Part shown: positions 23,966-24,446 of the stretch, piece by piece
Position numbering within the stretch: position 1 is the stretch's first letter
Layout of the letters: every line of letters starts with the position of its first letter
From: an uncultured Christensenella sp.
GTDB lineage: Bacteria; Bacillota; Clostridia; Christensenellales; Borkfalkiaceae
Length of the DNA: 24,446 bases
Assembly (NCBI GenBank): GCA_910578765.1
Contig: CAJTRW010000027.1
Span: 1 to 24,446 of the forward strand
Direction: 5' to 3'
Notes under the pieces: generated by a model
What the model was told of the DNA's origin: nothing
Seen by the model: only the letters and a program-made list of their open reading frames with translations
Databases searched by the model: none
Made by a program: the position numbers and the translations under genes

Positions 23966-24446
23966 TTAAAAACCCGTCACAAAGCCCTTTCCGAGTATTT
24001 CGTTCGCGTCGGTTATAATTACGAAAGCTTCGGGGTCGAAGGTCTTGACTTTTGTTTTAAGTCTCAACGCTTCGCCGCGCTTACAAACGGTTATAAGCAC
24101 TTTTTTGCTTTCGTGCGTGTAACCGCCCTCGGCGTCGTACATTGTTACTCCGTGTTGGATAACGTTTAAAATGTAATCCGAAATTTCTTCCGGCTTCTGC
24201 GTGATTATTGTTATGTATTTCGTCTTTCCGAAGCTTTCTATAATTCCGTCGAGAAGGAATGTGCGCGCAAAAAGTCCGAGGTACGAATAAAGCGATATGG
24301 CAACGTCGCCTATCGTGAATATCGAAGCGGAAGCCACTATAAGGTCTACTATAAGCAGCGACACGCCGACGTTTATTTTCGTGTATTTTTTAAATATCAG
24401 CGCAATTATGTCCGTACCGCCGGAGGAGGCGCCGCAGTTGAAAATT
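23966..24446 (-). CDS. YitT-family paralogue, partial (5' part beyond window edge)
   Basis: The C-terminal ~160 codons of a second YitT/DUF2179 protein are present; the reading frame stays open to the edge, so the N-terminal TM half is missing from the window, not from the gene. Visible are NCGASSGGTDIIALIFKKYTK, two TM segments (SLLIVDLIVASASIFTI and ISLYSYLGLFARTFLL) and the DUF2179 domain with YDAEGGYTHESKK and AFVIITDANEILGKGF. It is clearly paralogous to the gene 12 nt downstream of it. An internal GTG at 24362-24364 is a Val inside the conserved core and not the start. Confidence 0.88.
   Translation of the reverse strand, partial: IFNCGASSGGTDIIALIFKKYTKINVGVSLLIVDLIVASASIFTIGDVAISLYSYLGLFARTFLLDGIIESFGKTKYITIITQKPEEISDYILNVIQHGVTMYDAEGGYTHESKKVLITVCKRGEALRLKTKVKTFDPEAFVIITDANEILGKGFVTGF
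24395..24446 (-). repeat. 52-bp segment identical between the two YitT genes (copy 2)
   Basis: Matches 23444-23495 exactly and is cut by the window end, so its true length is unknown. It covers the glycine/serine-rich membrane motif. Confidence 0.85.

Noticed and set aside
24362..24364. GTG as the start codon of the distal YitT gene
   Set aside because: The frame is open upstream to the window end and encodes the conserved NCGASSGGTDIIAL motif, so the GTG is internal.

Overview
The window looks like a chromosomal carbohydrate-utilisation locus of a monoderm, gut-type Clostridia (Bacillota). The reasons are lipobox lipoproteins plus a C-terminally membrane-anchored enzyme with no outer-membrane transporter, AT-rich ribosome-binding leaders with GGAGG-type sites, LacI/ABC control rather than SusCD, and paired YitT genes. 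A Christensenellales-like host is a guess from overall style only.

Layout. Positions 1-965 contain no gene. They hold three same-orientation copies (A, B, C) of an unfamiliar ~135-bp repeat with conserved ends and a divergent core, interleaved with two copies of a different hairpin-rich repeat. At 973-1025 there is a 20-bp perfect palindrome that fits both a LacI-family operator and a CcpA cre site. It sits just upstream of a well-formed promoter (TTGCAA, 17 bp, TATAAT). From 1082 to 22261 eleven genes run on the + strand with short gaps or overlaps: an enlarged MsmK/UgpC-type ABC ATPase; an unrecognised membrane protein; a PfkB fructokinase; a 1189-aa membrane-anchored GH32 fructanase; a LacI regulator; a solute-binding lipoprotein; two permeases; a second GH32 (lipoprotein with LamG domain and an altered nucleophile motif); two large modular non-catalytic lipoproteins; and a cytoplasmic GH32. 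A KDPG-aldolase-family gene follows from its own promoter. Two tandem YitT-family membrane proteins lie on the - strand; the distal one is cut by the window edge.

How the genes fit together (inference from families and context). Levan/inulin-type fructan is probably bound at the surface by the two modular lipoproteins and by the CBM66-like modules of the anchored GH32. It is cut outside the cell by two GH32 enzymes and imported by the SBP/permease/permease/ATPase system. Inside, the third GH32 cleaves it and the fructokinase phosphorylates the fructose. The LacI protein encoded mid-locus, and/or CcpA, would act at the 973-992 palindrome. Hairpins between kinase and GH32, between lacI and the SBP gene, and before the cytoplasmic GH32 may tune expression within the long transcript.

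Most unusual items: the interleaved repeat array, the ~150-residue insertion in the ABC ATPase, the NEPHA variant of the GH32 active-site motif, the paired free-standing modular lipoproteins, and the 52-bp identity shared by the two YitT genes.
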